Source: Burkholderia cepacia
Lineage (GTDB): Bacteria > Pseudomonadota > Gammaproteobacteria > Burkholderiales > Burkholderiaceae
Length of the DNA stretch: 64,000 nt
NCBI RefSeq assembly: GCF_001718835.1
Contig: NZ_CP013443.1
Coordinates: 3,224,001-3,288,000, forward strand
Direction: 5' to 3'
Positions 43,210 through 52,750 of this stretch are shown here, piece by piece (positions within the stretch are counted from its first letter, which is position 1; every line of letters begins with the position of its first letter). The position numbers and the translations under genes were made by a program. The notes beneath the pieces were generated by a model. That model did no database searches. It was not told where the DNA came from and saw only the letters and a program-made list of their open reading frames with translations.

Positions 43210-43500
43210 CTACATCTTCGCGATGATTTCACCGACCTCGGTGCTGTCGAATGCGCGCAGCGTCTGCGTGCGGACGTTGCCCGCCGAGCCGAGCGCGAAG
43301 CCGAAGGCGGTGAGGCTCTGCTCGTCCGGCGCTTCGATGATGGTGACGATGTCGAATGCGCCGAGCGTCCAGTACACCTCCTTCATGTTGCAGCCGAACG
43401 TGCGGGCCATTTCCGCGACCTGCCCCGCGCGCTGCCGCGTGCTCTTGATCGTGCGGATGCCCTGATCGGTGAAGTTTGCGAGAACCACGTAAGTCGCCAT
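43210..43500 (-). CDS. GYD domain protein
   Basis: A 96-residue protein. The GYD family pattern is visible: MATYVVLANFTDQGIRTIKST, then CNMKEVYWTLGAFDIVTIIEAPDEQSLTAFGFALGSAGNVRTQTLRAF. These small ferredoxin-fold proteins are widespread and lack a proven role. The ATG at 43500 has an AAGGGGA ribosome site. It is not obviously in an operon with either neighbour. Confidence 0.85.
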   Translation of the reverse strand: MATYVVLANFTDQGIRTIKSTRQRAGQVAEMARTFGCNMKEVYWTLGAFDIVTIIEAPDEQSLTAFGFALGSAGNVRTQTLRAFDSTEVGEIIAKM

Positions 43501-43643
43501 GACGATTCCCCTTACGATTGAACCGTGTCGGGATTGCCTGCGCGCGAGCGGTTTCGCCCACGATGGTGCGACTGCGCCGGCGGCGCCGCGTCGCGCGTAA
43601 CTGGATTCTAGGCAGCGGGATCGAGGATGAAAGACGATCTGGA

Positions 43644-44429
43644 TCAACCGCGGCGCGGAGGCAGACGCCGCATGAGCCGGCGCGCGACCAGCATCGGCAG
43701 CCGCACCACGAAGCCGGTGAACAGGCGCAGGTGCATCCACGCGAGCAGCGCGTTGTCGCGGCCGTAGTGGAAGTGCGAGACGCCGCCCTCGTGCCGGCCG
43801 AAATAGCGCACCGGCGCGTCGATGCGGATCGGGCGCACGCCGGCCCAGCACAGCCGCACGGCCGCCTCGGGATCGAAGTCGAAGCCGCGCATCCACGGCT
43901 GGCGGCGCATGATCGCGGCCAGCGGCGCGACCGGATACACGCGAAACCCGTACAGTGAATCGCCGATGCCGGCCCACAGCGTCTCGAGGTCGGCCCACGC
44001 ATTCGACAGCCGGCGGCCCTGCACGCGCAACTGCGGCGCGCTCGCGTCGAACTTCGGCACGCCCAGCACCATCGCGTCGGGTGCGGCCTGCGACGCGGCC
44101 ATGAACGCGGGAATCAGGTCGGCCGGATGCTGGCCGTCGGAATCCATCGTCAATACGTGCGTGAAGCCGCTCGCGGCTGCCGCGTCGAGCCCGGCGAGCA
44201 CCGCGGCGCCCTTGCCGCGGTTCTCCGGCAGCACGATCACGCGCAAGCCAGGATCGCGTTCGGCCATCGCCTGCAGCCGTTCGGCGCTGCCGTCGGTGCT
44301 GCCGTCGACGACGACCCACACCGGATTCCACTGCGCTCGCGCTTGGCGCACGGTCGTGTCGACCTTGGTGCCCGGGTTGTAGCTCGGAATCAGGACGAGA
44401 TGGGTGGACGAAGCGCGCGGCGAGGACAT
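43644..44429 (-). CDS. Family 2 glycosyltransferase (aryl-polyene-like locus)
   Basis: A 261-residue GT2 enzyme. The start region LVLIPSYNPGTKV, the acidic ENRGKGAAVLAGL and the DSDGQHP donor-binding motif (about residue 87) are clear, and WMRGFDFDPEAAVRL is typical of dolichyl-phosphate-mannose-synthase-like enzymes. The C-terminus is basic and hydrophobic, probably membrane-associated. In polyene-pigment loci such enzymes attach a sugar to the head group or lipid anchor. The ATG at 44429 is chosen because the 90 bases before it look non-coding; an ATGA overlap with the reductase (44522) is the alternative. Confidence 0.82.
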   Translation of the reverse strand: MSSPRASSTHLVLIPSYNPGTKVDTTVRQARAQWNPVWVVVDGSTDGSAERLQAMAERDPGLRVIVLPENRGKGAAVLAGLDAAAASGFTHVLTMDSDGQHPADLIPAFMAASQAAPDAMVLGVPKFDASAPQLRVQGRRLSNAWADLETLWAGIGDSLYGFRVYPVAPLAAIMRRQPWMRGFDFDPEAAVRLCWAGVRPIRIDAPVRYFGRHEGGVSHFHYGRDNALLAWMHLRLFTGFVVRLPMLVARRLMRRLPPRRG

Positions 44430-44518
44430 GGGCACGGCCAAGGTCGAAGACGGGAATCCTGACGGAATTTTATGACCTGCCGACGACCCGCGGCATCGGG
44501 TTTCCACGTCGTGCATCG

Positions 44519-45235
44519 TCATGCGAGCCCGCCGTTGACGGACAGCACCTGCCCCGTCACGTAGGCCGCGGCGTCGGACACCAGGTACGCGACCATCGCC
44601 GCGACTTCGTCGGGCCGGCCCGCGCGCTGCGCGGGCACGAGCTGCCTGATGCGTTCGGCGGGAAACGCCTGTTCGGCCATCGGCGATTCGATGATGCCGG
44701 GCGCGACCGCGTTCACGGTGATGCCGCGCGACGCGAGCTCCAGCGACAGCGACTTCGTCGCGCCGATCAGCCCCGCCTTCGCGGCCGCGTAGTTGACCTG
44801 CCCGCGATTGCCGGTCACGCCGGCCACCGACGCGATGTTGACGATCCGTCCGCGCCGCGTGCGGATCATCGGCAGCAACAGCGGCTGCGTAACGTTGAAG
44901 AAGCCGTTGAGCGTCACGTCGATCACGCCGTGCCACTGCCGGCGCGACATGCCGGCCATCGGCGCATCGTCGTGAATCCCCGCGTTGTTGACGAGGATCT
45001 GCACCGGCACGTCGTCGGCAAGCGGCGCCAGCGCGGCGAGCGTCGCATCGGCGTCGGTCACGTCGAACGCGATCGCGCGCGCGGCGCCGCCGGCCGCGAC
45101 GATCTGCTGCGCGACCGCCTCCGCCTGCGCGAGATGGCGGTTCGCATGCACCCACACTTCATGGCCGGCCTGCGCGAGCGCCGTGCAGATCGCCTGCCCG
45201 AGTGCGCCGCTGCCGCCCGTCACGAGCGCCCGCAT
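44519..45235 (-). CDS. 3-oxoacyl-ACP reductase (FabG-like, ApeQ-type)
   Basis: A 238-residue short-chain dehydrogenase. The NADP-binding GGSGALGQ lies at residues 7-14 and NNAG at 83-86. The catalytic Ser, Tyr and Lys are at about 136, 149 and 153 (IASVAGVTG; VNYAAAKAG). The C-terminus VTGQVLSVNGGLA is FabG-like. In aryl polyene synthesis it would reduce the beta-keto group after each extension. It lies between the ACP and glycosyltransferase genes on the same strand. Confidence 0.9.
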   Translation of the reverse strand: MRALVTGGSGALGQAICTALAQAGHEVWVHANRHLAQAEAVAQQIVAAGGAARAIAFDVTDADATLAALAPLADDVPVQILVNNAGIHDDAPMAGMSRRQWHGVIDVTLNGFFNVTQPLLLPMIRTRRGRIVNIASVAGVTGNRGQVNYAAAKAGLIGATKSLSLELASRGITVNAVAPGIIESPMAEQAFPAERIRQLVPAQRAGRPDEVAAMVAYLVSDAAAYVTGQVLSVNGGLA

Positions 45236-45351
45236 CGACCGTCTCCTTCCATGTGCGTTCCACTCCGATCGAAGCGGCGGCCGCGAAGCGCATGCTCCGC
45301 ACCCGGCCGCGTGCCGTTGTCACCGATTTCGCGCCGTGGCGGCGCGCGCCG

Positions 45352-45612
45352 TCACTTCGTGCGGTGCGCGGCGACGTACGCAGCCAGTGCACCGAGCGTC
45401 GCGAAGATCTTCTGGTTGTCCGGATTGTCCGAACGCAGCTCGAAGCCGTATTTCTTCGAGATCAGCAGCGCGATTTCCAGGATGTCGATGGAGTCGAGCC
45501 CGAAACCCTCGCCGTACAGCGGGGTGTCGGCCGTCACTGTGTCGAGCGTGACGTCTTCGAGATTCAGTTCGCCGATGATCAGCGAGGCGAGCTCTTGTTC
45601 CAGTGCGTTCAT
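45352..45612 (-). CDS. Acyl carrier protein
   Basis: An 86-residue acidic ACP. The phosphopantetheine serine is Ser 41 in GFGLDSIDILEIALLI (DSI variant of the usual DSL). It should carry the growing polyene chain. Known aryl-polyene loci usually have two ACPs; only one is found here. It is the first gene of the left, minus-strand arm; the start at 45612 is the ATG that gives a normal ACP length. Confidence 0.92.
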   Translation of the reverse strand: MNALEQELASLIIGELNLEDVTLDTVTADTPLYGEGFGLDSIDILEIALLISKKYGFELRSDNPDNQKIFATLGALAAYVAAHRTK

Positions 45613-46206
45613 CATGCTTGCAAACAGGCGGCACACGGCAGCGGGAGCGCACCGAAACGGCCGTCTCGCGCACGCGTCGCCGCGTGCGTCTGTCCATTCC
45701 TCCGGCGTCCGCCGTCCACCCCGCCCGTGTTTTTGGGGATCGTTTGTAAAAGTTACGCGGATTCTAGACGAACGGGTATCGGGCCGTATACGGTGAAAGG
45801 GTTACAGACGTGCGGGCGCGCGCCGCCCGCATTTCGGGACGCGAACCCACGGGATGCTTGAGCCGCTTTGGACGGAAATGGATCGGCCGCGCGACGGGCT
45901 GCGCGCGGCGCCATACAATCGGTTACAAAAGCCCCACGCGCATGCCCGAAAGACGCGCGGCAGGCACCCTAAAATGTGCGTGCCACGAGAGGTGGCCGGG
46001 CTTCGGCTCCGGCCGCCATTCATATGATGTTTGACGGCCCGACGACCGCGTCGCGCCCCCGAACCCCCATCGATGCATCCAGCCATGCCGCGTCCGTCCG
46101 TTCGCCGCGCTTTCGCGCCTCCCGCCGTCCGCTGCCGCACTGCCGCCGCGCGTGCCGCTCGTGTCACGCGCACCGGCGGCGCACGCCATGCGCGCGGAGC
46201 CGCACA
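45613..46206. other. Divergent region between the two arms of the polyene-like locus
   Basis: 594 bases between the ACP (leftward) and the membrane protein gene (rightward). No convincing coding frame: open frames on either strand lack ribosome sites and family-like sequence. It should contain the promoters of both arms. No strong palindrome or consensus promoter was found by eye. Confidence 0.55.
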
Positions 46207-46863
46207 ATGAGCACGCCGGAGCACATCGCGCGCGGCGCCCTCGCCGTCGGCGCGGTGGTCGCCTACCAGGCCGGCGCGCACTACGCGGCCGCGACGCCCG
46301 GCGCACACGGCCTCGGCCTCGCGATGGCGCTCGTGCCGCCGCTGCTGCTCGCGCTCGGCGCCGCGTTGCGCTCGCCGCATCGCGTCGGGTTCGTGTCCGC
46401 ATGGCTGCTCGCCGCCGCCGCGCTGTGGGCCGCGCGCGTGCCGCTCGCCCGGCACTTCGAATGGGGCCTGTACCTGGAGCACGCGAGTTTCAACCTCGCG
46501 ATGGCGCTGCTGTTCGGCCGCACGCTCGCGGCCGGCAAGGTGCCGCTGTGCACGCATTTCGCGACGATGATCCACGGCGCGATCACGCCGGCCGTCGCGC
46601 ACTACACGCGGCAGATCACGCTCGCGTGGACGCTGTTCTTCGTCGCGATCGCCGCCGTGTCGACGCTGCTGTTCGCGACCGCGCCGATCGTCACGTGGTC
46701 GACGTTCGCGAACTACCTGTCGCTGCCGCTCGTCGCCGCGATGTTCGCGGCCGAGCATGCGTGCCGACGCTTCGCGCTGCCGCACGAAGCGCGGCCGCGC
46801 ATGGTCGACGCGGTGCGCGCGTACCGGCAGGCGACCGGGGCCCGCGCCAGCCATGCGCGCTGA
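46207..46863 (+). CDS. COG4648-type membrane protein (aryl-polyene-like locus)
   Basis: A 218-residue integral membrane protein with about five to six hydrophobic segments (ALAVGAVVAYQAGAHYAA, LAMALVPPLLLALGAAL, SAWLLAAAALWAARVPL, ITLAWTLFFVAIAAVSTLLFA). The conserved LCTHFATMIHGA-x-TP sequence is typical of the COG4648 family found in aryl polyene clusters. Function unknown; probably part of the assembly or export complex at the inner membrane. It starts the right, plus-strand arm. Confidence 0.82.
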   Translation: MSTPEHIARGALAVGAVVAYQAGAHYAAATPGAHGLGLAMALVPPLLLALGAALRSPHRVGFVSAWLLAAAALWAARVPLARHFEWGLYLEHASFNLAMALLFGRTLAAGKVPLCTHFATMIHGAITPAVAHYTRQITLAWTLFFVAIAAVSTLLFATAPIVTWSTFANYLSLPLVAAMFAAEHACRRFALPHEARPRMVDAVRAYRQATGARASHAR

Positions 46864-46921
46864 ATTCACGGCCGGCGCCGCGTGGCGGCCGCGCCGGCCC
46901 CGCTTTCGTTTCCGCTGATTT

Positions 46922-48670
46922 ATGCCGACTCACCCGCTGGTTTTCCATTCGTCGCCCGACCAGACGATCGCCTGGCGCGACGGCGCGCACGTCACCGTGC
47001 GCACGTTCGTCGCCGACGTCGCGCGCGTGGCCGCCGCGCTGCCCGCCGGCGCGCACGTGTTCAACGTGTGCCGCGACCGCTACCGCTTCGCGGTCAGCCT
47101 GTGCGCCGCGCTCGTGGCCGGCAAGGTCAGCCTGCTGCCGTCGACGCATACGCCGGAAATGGTCCGCCAGCTCGCGTCGTTCGCGCCCGATGCGTTCTGC
47201 CTGCACGACGCGCCCGACTGCACGATCGACCTGCCGCGCTTCGCGTACCCCGATGCCGCGCCGGCGGACGGTGTGGTCGACCCGGGCGATGCGCCGTTCG
47301 CCGTGCCGCAGATCGACGCGGCGCGGATCATGGCCTACGTGTTCACGTCCGGCTCGACCGGCGCGCCGGTGCCGCACCGCAAGACCTGGGGCTTCCTGGT
47401 CGGCTGCGTACGCGCGGCGGCCGGCCGCCTCGGGCTGCTCGACGGCCGCGCGGCCACGCTGATCGGCACGGTGCCCGCGCAGCACATGTACGGCTTCGAG
47501 TCGACGGTGCTGCTCGCGCTGATCGGCGGCCTCGCGTTCAGCAACCGCCAGCCGTTCTACCCGGTCGACATTCGCGACGAACTCGACGCGATCCCGCAGC
47601 CGCGCGTGCTCGTCACGTCGCCGATCCACCTGCGTGCGCTGCTGGCGGCCGGCCACGCGCTGCCGCCGGCGGCGCTCGTGCTGTCGGCCACCGCGCCGCT
47701 GTCGGAAAAGCTCGCGTGCGAAGCCGAGGCCGCGCTCGACGCGCCGCTCGTCGAGATCTACGGCAGCACCGAGACCGGCCAGATCGCCACCCGCCGCACG
47801 TCGCAGGGCGCGGCATGGCAACTGTTTCCGGGCATTCGCATCGATGCGCGCGAAAGCGCGGACGACGACGGCGAGCCGACCATGTGGGTTTCCGGCGCGC
47901 ATGTCGACGCACCCGTGCCGATGGGCGATGCACTCGAACTGCTCGGCGACGGCCGGTTCCTGCTGCACGGCCGCAAGGCCGACCTCGTCAACATCGCCGG
48001 CAAGCGCACGTCGCTCGCGTACCTGAACCATCAGCTCAACGCGATTCCGCAGGTGGTCGACGGCGTATTCTTCATGCCCGACGATGCGACCCGCGCCGGC
48101 CGCACTGCGGGCGTCGAACCCGTCACGCGCCTCGTCGCGCTCGTCGTCGCGCCGACGCTCGCGGCAGCCGGCCTGCAGCGCGCGCTGCGCGAGCGGATCG
48201 ATCCCGCGTTCATGCCGCGCCCGCTCGTGTTCGTCGACGCGCTGCCGCGCAACGAAACGGGCAAGCTGCCGCGCGACGTGCTCGCGGCGCTGGTCGCCCG
48301 GCATACGCGCGAGGCCGTGTCGTCCACGCCCGGCCGCGACGCCGGCGCGGCGAACGCGCTCGCCTTCACGATCCCCGCCGATCACCCGGCACTGCCCGGC
48401 CACTTCCCCGGCCATCCGGTCGTGCCGGGCGTCGTGCTGCTCGATCGCGCGATCCATGCGCTCGGCACCGCGCTGAATCGCCCGCTGCACACGTGGCGGC
48501 TCGGGTCCGCGAAATTCCTGAGCCCGGTTGCGCCCGGCGAGCCGCTCGATCTCGCGTACGACGCCGCGACGAGCGGTGCGATCCGCTTCACGCTGCGCGC
48601 CGGGACGCGCGACGTCGCGAGCGGCGTGCTGTCCGCGCCGCCGGCCGCGCGGGAGGCGACGCCCGCATGA
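46922..48670 (+). CDS. AMP-dependent aryl/acyl ligase fused to a hotdog (ApeI-like) dehydratase
   Basis: A 582-residue two-domain protein. Residues about 1-465 are an AMP-forming ligase: the P-loop is YVFTSGSTGAPVPHRKTWGF, then EIYGSTETGQIATR, then LHGRKADLVNIAGKRTSL and the C-terminal lysine region RNETGKLPRD. Residues about 478-582 form a FabZ/ApeI-type hotdog domain with the ADHPALPGHFPGHPVVPGVVLLD signature, including the catalytic His. In known loci these are usually two proteins, ApeH (activates the aryl starter) and ApeI (dehydratase). The stop overlaps the next gene (ATGA). Confidence 0.9.
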   Translation: MPTHPLVFHSSPDQTIAWRDGAHVTVRTFVADVARVAAALPAGAHVFNVCRDRYRFAVSLCAALVAGKVSLLPSTHTPEMVRQLASFAPDAFCLHDAPDCTIDLPRFAYPDAAPADGVVDPGDAPFAVPQIDAARIMAYVFTSGSTGAPVPHRKTWGFLVGCVRAAAGRLGLLDGRAATLIGTVPAQHMYGFESTVLLALIGGLAFSNRQPFYPVDIRDELDAIPQPRVLVTSPIHLRALLAAGHALPPAALVLSATAPLSEKLACEAEAALDAPLVEIYGSTETGQIATRRTSQGAAWQLFPGIRIDARESADDDGEPTMWVSGAHVDAPVPMGDALELLGDGRFLLHGRKADLVNIAGKRTSLAYLNHQLNAIPQVVDGVFFMPDDATRAGRTAGVEPVTRLVALVVAPTLAAAGLQRALRERIDPAFMPRPLVFVDALPRNETGKLPRDVLAALVARHTREAVSSTPGRDAGAANALAFTIPADHPALPGHFPGHPVVPGVVLLDRAIHALGTALNRPLHTWRLGSAKFLSPVAPGEPLDLAYDAATSGAIRFTLRAGTRDVASGVLSAPPAAREATPA

Positions 48671-49647
48671 AGCGCACCGCATGGGCCCGGCGCCGGGAGC
48701 GCAGCAACACGCCGCTGCTGCGCGCGATGACGTGGATCTCGCTGCGCTTCGGCCGGCAGCGAGCGCGCGCCGTGCTGCATCTCGTCGCGGCCTGGTTCGT
48801 GCTGTTTTCGCCGGTCGCGTGCGCGGCGTCGCGCGATTACCTGCGCCGCGTGCTCGGCCGCCCCGCGCGCTGGCGCGACGTGTACCGGCACGTGTTCACG
48901 TTCGCGGCGACGATCCACGACCGCGTCTACCTGATGAACGGGCGCTTCGACCTGTTCGACATCCGTCTGCACGGCGAGGCGCACGTGCGCGCCGCGCTCG
49001 CGGGCGGACGCGGCGCGTTCCTGATGGGCGCGCATCTCGGCAGCTTCGAGGTCGTGCGCGCGATCGGCCGCACGCACCCGGACCTGCGCGTCGTCGTGAC
49101 GATGTACGAGAAGAACGCGCGCAAGATCAATGCGACGCTCGCCGCGGTGAATCCCGCCGCGCAGCCGGAAGTGATTCCGCTCGGGCAAGTCGACTCGATG
49201 CTGAAGGTGCGCGAGCGCCTCGACGCGAACTGCATGGTCGGCATGCTCGCCGACCGCACGCTGCTCGACGATGCAGCCGCGTCGCTGCGGCGGCTGCCGC
49301 TGCTCGGCACGCCGGCCGCCTTCCCGCTCGGGCCGCTCTACATGGCCGCGATGCTGCGGCGCCCGGTGATCTTCATGACGGGCCTCTATCGCGACGGCAA
49401 CCGCTACGATGTGCACTTCGAGACGCTCGCCGATTTCACCGACGTGCGGCGCGACGCGCGCGCGGCGGCCGTCGACGCGGCACTCGTGCGCTACGTCGCG
49501 CTGCTCGACAGGTACTGTCGCGCGGCACCGTACAACTGGTTCAACTATTTCGACTTCTGGCAGGACGGCAACGCCCCCGCCGCGCGTCGCGACGACGCGC
49601 CGGTGCACGCCGCCGGCCTGTCCGCCCCGAGGGATTCCGACGCATGA
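48667..49647 (+). CDS. LpxL/HtrB-family lysophospholipid acyltransferase
   Basis: A 326-residue protein of the bacterial lipid A acyltransferase family. The catalytic HxxxxE-type motif appears in GAHLGSFEVVRAIG near residue 118, and MYEKNARKINATL and LADRTLLDDAAASLR near 190 follow. The C-terminal WFNYFDFW is typical. It would transfer the polyene or a fatty acyl chain to a lipid carrier. It overlaps the ligase by four bases and the LolA-like gene by four, indicating one operon. Confidence 0.88.
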   Translation: MKRTAWARRRERSNTPLLRAMTWISLRFGRQRARAVLHLVAAWFVLFSPVACAASRDYLRRVLGRPARWRDVYRHVFTFAATIHDRVYLMNGRFDLFDIRLHGEAHVRAALAGGRGAFLMGAHLGSFEVVRAIGRTHPDLRVVVTMYEKNARKINATLAAVNPAAQPEVIPLGQVDSMLKVRERLDANCMVGMLADRTLLDDAAASLRRLPLLGTPAAFPLGPLYMAAMLRRPVIFMTGLYRDGNRYDVHFETLADFTDVRRDARAAAVDAALVRYVALLDRYCRAAPYNWFNYFDFWQDGNAPAARRDDAPVHAAGLSAPRDSDA

Positions 49648-50264
49648 CCGCCTTCCGCCGTTTCCCGTTCACCGTCGCCGCAGCCGCGCTCGCCGCCGCC
49701 GTCGCGCTGACCGCGCCCGCGCGCGCGGCGGACGCCGGCGCGCCGTGGAGCCTCGACCGGCTGATGTCGACGCTCGCACAGCACAAGTCGGGGCGTGCGA
49801 CGTTCACCGAGACGAAGTACCTGTCGATCGCGACGCAGCCGGTCGAATCGTCCGGCGAACTCGTGTTCGTCGCGCCCGATCATCTCGAGAAGCACACGCT
49901 GAGCCCGAAGCCCGAACACCTCGTCGTCGACGGCGACATGCTCACCGTCGAACGCAACAACCGCAGGTACACGCTCGCGCTCGCGCGCTATCCGGAACTC
50001 GGCGCGTTCATCGACAGCATCCGCGCGACGCTCGCCGGCAACCGCTTCGCGCTCGAACAGGTCTACAAGGTCGCGCTCGCCGGGCGCGGCGACGACTGGA
50101 CGCTGACGCTCACGCCGCTCGACTCGCGGATGCTGCAGGTCGTCAGCACGATCACGCTCGACGGCACGCGCGACCTGTTGCGCAGCGTCGCGATCCGGCA
50201 GGCCGACGGCGACCGTTCGGTGATGCGCCTGCAACCCGTTCCGGCGAACCCGAACCCGAACTGA
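49644..50264 (+). CDS. LolA-like outer-membrane lipoprotein carrier
   Basis: A 206-residue protein with a signal peptide (FRRFPFTVAAAALAAAVALTAPARA). The LolA fold shows in LDRLMSTLAQHKSGRATFTETKYLSIATQPVESSGELVFVAPDHLEKHTLSPKPEHLVVDGD and the TLTLTPLDSRMLQVVSTITLDG strand region. It is probably the periplasmic shuttle that takes the polyene lipid from the inner to the outer membrane. It is coupled at both ends (ATGA and TGATG). Confidence 0.87.
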   Translation: MTAFRRFPFTVAAAALAAAVALTAPARAADAGAPWSLDRLMSTLAQHKSGRATFTETKYLSIATQPVESSGELVFVAPDHLEKHTLSPKPEHLVVDGDMLTVERNNRRYTLALARYPELGAFIDSIRATLAGNRFALEQVYKVALAGRGDDWTLTLTPLDSRMLQVVSTITLDGTRDLLRSVAIRQADGDRSVMRLQPVPANPNPN

Positions 50265-52750
50265 TGGACGAACGCACCCGGCCCGCGTCTTCGGCGATCG
50301 CCCGCCGCCTGCACGCGCTGCGGCAGCGCGCGGTGCTCGTGTGGCTGCTCGCGCTCGTCGCGTGCGGCATCGCGATCGGGCGCGCGCACTTCACGGCCGA
50401 CCTGTCCGCGTTCCTGCCGGATTCGCCGAGCGCCGGGCAGCGCGTGCTCGTCGACCAGTTGCGCGACGGCATCGTGTCGCGGCTGATCCTCGTCGCGATC
50501 GACGGCGGCGATGCGGCCACGCGCGCCGCCCTGTCGCGGCGCATGGCGGCCATACTGCGCACCGATCCGCAGTTCGCGGCCGTGCACAACGGCGAAGCCG
50601 CGAACGACGCGCGCGACCGGCAGTTCATCTTCGATCACCGCTACCTGCTGAGTCCTGCCGTCACGCCACAGCACTTCAGCACCGCCGGCCTGCACCAGGC
50701 GCTCGGCGACAGCCTCGACCTGCTGAGCTCGTCGGCCGGCCTCGTGGCCAAGGCGATGCTGCCGCGCGACCCGACCGGCGAAGTCGCCACGCTCGTCGAC
50801 CAGCTCGACGGCGCGGCGGAACCGGCGAGCCGCGACGGCGTGTGGGCGTCGCGCGACGGCACCCGCGCGGTGCTCGTCGTGCAGACGGCCGCCGCCGGTT
50901 CCGACACCGATGCCCAGGCCCGCGCGATCGACGCGGTGCGCCGCGCGTTCGCCGCCGCGAAGCAAGCCTCGGAGCAGGCCTCAAAGCAGGCCGTGCCGAA
51001 CGCCGCCGCCGCCACGCTCGCGATGACGGGCCCCGGCGTGTTCTCGGTCGACACGCGCGACACGATCCGGCACGACGTCGAACGGCTGTCGACGGCGAGC
51101 GTCGTGCTGATCGTCGCGTTGCTGCTGACGCTGTACCGTTCGCCGCGCACGCTCGCGCTCGGCTTGCTGCCGGTGCTGACCGGCGTCGCGGCGGGAATCG
51201 CGGCGGTCAGCGTCGCGTTCGGCACGGTCCACGGGCTGACGCTCGGTTTCGGTACGACGCTGATCGGCGAAGCCGTCGACTATTCGATCTACCTGTTCGT
51301 GCAATCGGCGCAGGCCGGCACGCGCGGCGCGGCGCGCCCGGCCGACGCGACGCGCGCCTGGATCGCCGCGTACTGGCCGACGATCCGGCTCGGCGTGCTG
51401 ACGTCCGTGTGCGGTTTCGCGTCGATGCTGTTCTCCGGGTTCCCGGGCCTCGTGCAGCTCGGGCTGTATTCGATCGTCGGGCTGACGGCCGCCGCGCTCG
51501 TCACGCGCTTCGTGCTGCCCCACCTGCGCGGCGAGCATGTCGCGATCCGCGACGTGTCGCGCATCGGCGCCGTGCTCGCGCGCGCGGCCGACGCCGCGCC
51601 GCGGCTGCGCTGGCCGCTCGCCGCGCTGGTGATCGCCGCGGGCGTGACGCTCGTGCTGCATCGCGACGGCCTGTGGAGCCGCGAACTCGCCGCGCTGAGC
51701 CCCGTGCCCGCGCAAGCGCAGGCGCTCGACGCACGGCTGCGCGCCGATGTCGGCGCGCCCGACGTGCGCTACCTCGTCGTGATTGCCGCGCCGACCGAAC
51801 AGGCCGCGCTCGAACGCGCGGAACGGGTCGCCGCGCAGTTGCAGCCGCTCGTCGACCGGGGCGCGCTCGCGGGTTTCGAATCCCCCGCGCGCTACCTGCC
51901 GAGCGACGCCGCACAGCGCGCGCGCCTCGCGAGCCTGCCGGATGCCGATGTGCTCGCCGCGCGGATGCGCGAAGCCGTCGCGAACCAGCCGATCGCGGTC
52001 AGGCCCGACCTGTTCGCGCCGTTCATCGCCGACGTCGAAGCCGCGCGCCACGCGCCGCTGCTGACGCGCGCGGACCTGCACGGCACGTCGATGTCGCTTG
52101 CCGTCGATGCGCTGCTGACCGAACGCGACGGCCGCTGGAGCGCGATGCTGCCGCTGCGCGCGCCGGACACCGCCCGCACCGCGCAACCGGCATCGAGTCT
52201 CGATGCAGCGCCGATCCGCGCGGCCGTCGCACGCGCGGGCGTGCCCGATGCGCTGTTCGTCGACATGAAGGCCGAAGCCGATCGCCTGTACGTGAGCTAC
52301 GTGCATGAGGACATCCGCCTGTCGCTCGCGGGTTTGGCCGCGATCGCCGTGCTGCTGCTGATCGCACTGCGCTCGCCGCGCCGCGTCGTGCGCGCACTCG
52401 CGCCGCTCGTCGCGGCCGTGCTGGTCGTGACGGCCGGCTTCGCGCTCGCCGGCGTGCCGCTGACGATCCTGCACCTCGTCGGGATGCTGCTGATCGTCGC
52501 GGTCGGCTCGAACTACGCGCTGTTCTTCTGCAGGCGCGACGACGCGCAGCCCGTCACGCCCCACACGCTCGTGTCGCTGCTGATCGCGAACCTCGCGACG
52601 GTCGCCGGCTTCGGGCTGCTGGCGCTGTCGCGCGTGCCGCTGCTCGAGACCTTCGGGCTGACCATCGGCCCGGGCGCGATGCTCGCGCTCGCGTTCGCGG
52701 CGATTCTCGCGCCGCCGGCCGCCGCACCGCTGCAGGGAGGACGCACATGA
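50264..52750 (+). CDS. MMPL/RND-type exporter (aryl-polyene-like locus)
   Basis: An 828-residue exporter with the duplicated RND layout: TM1 near residue 20, a large periplasmic loop, a bundle near 275-425 and a second half from about 450. The first bundle has EAVDYSIYLFVQ with the intramembrane Asp of MMPL proteins; at the matching place the second half has VGSNYALFFCR, with Asn instead. It is likely to move the finished polyene or its lipid out of the inner membrane to the LolA-like protein. It overlaps the deacetylase gene by four bases. Confidence 0.88.
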   Translation: MDERTRPASSAIARRLHALRQRAVLVWLLALVACGIAIGRAHFTADLSAFLPDSPSAGQRVLVDQLRDGIVSRLILVAIDGGDAATRAALSRRMAAILRTDPQFAAVHNGEAANDARDRQFIFDHRYLLSPAVTPQHFSTAGLHQALGDSLDLLSSSAGLVAKAMLPRDPTGEVATLVDQLDGAAEPASRDGVWASRDGTRAVLVVQTAAAGSDTDAQARAIDAVRRAFAAAKQASEQASKQAVPNAAAATLAMTGPGVFSVDTRDTIRHDVERLSTASVVLIVALLLTLYRSPRTLALGLLPVLTGVAAGIAAVSVAFGTVHGLTLGFGTTLIGEAVDYSIYLFVQSAQAGTRGAARPADATRAWIAAYWPTIRLGVLTSVCGFASMLFSGFPGLVQLGLYSIVGLTAAALVTRFVLPHLRGEHVAIRDVSRIGAVLARAADAAPRLRWPLAALVIAAGVTLVLHRDGLWSRELAALSPVPAQAQALDARLRADVGAPDVRYLVVIAAPTEQAALERAERVAAQLQPLVDRGALAGFESPARYLPSDAAQRARLASLPDADVLAARMREAVANQPIAVRPDLFAPFIADVEAARHAPLLTRADLHGTSMSLAVDALLTERDGRWSAMLPLRAPDTARTAQPASSLDAAPIRAAVARAGVPDALFVDMKAEADRLYVSYVHEDIRLSLAGLAAIAVLLLIALRSPRRVVRALAPLVAAVLVVTAGFALAGVPLTILHLVGMLLIVAVGSNYALFFCRRDDAQPVTPHTLVSLLIANLATVAGFGLLALSRVPLLETFGLTIGPGAMLALAFAAILAPPAAAPLQGGRT

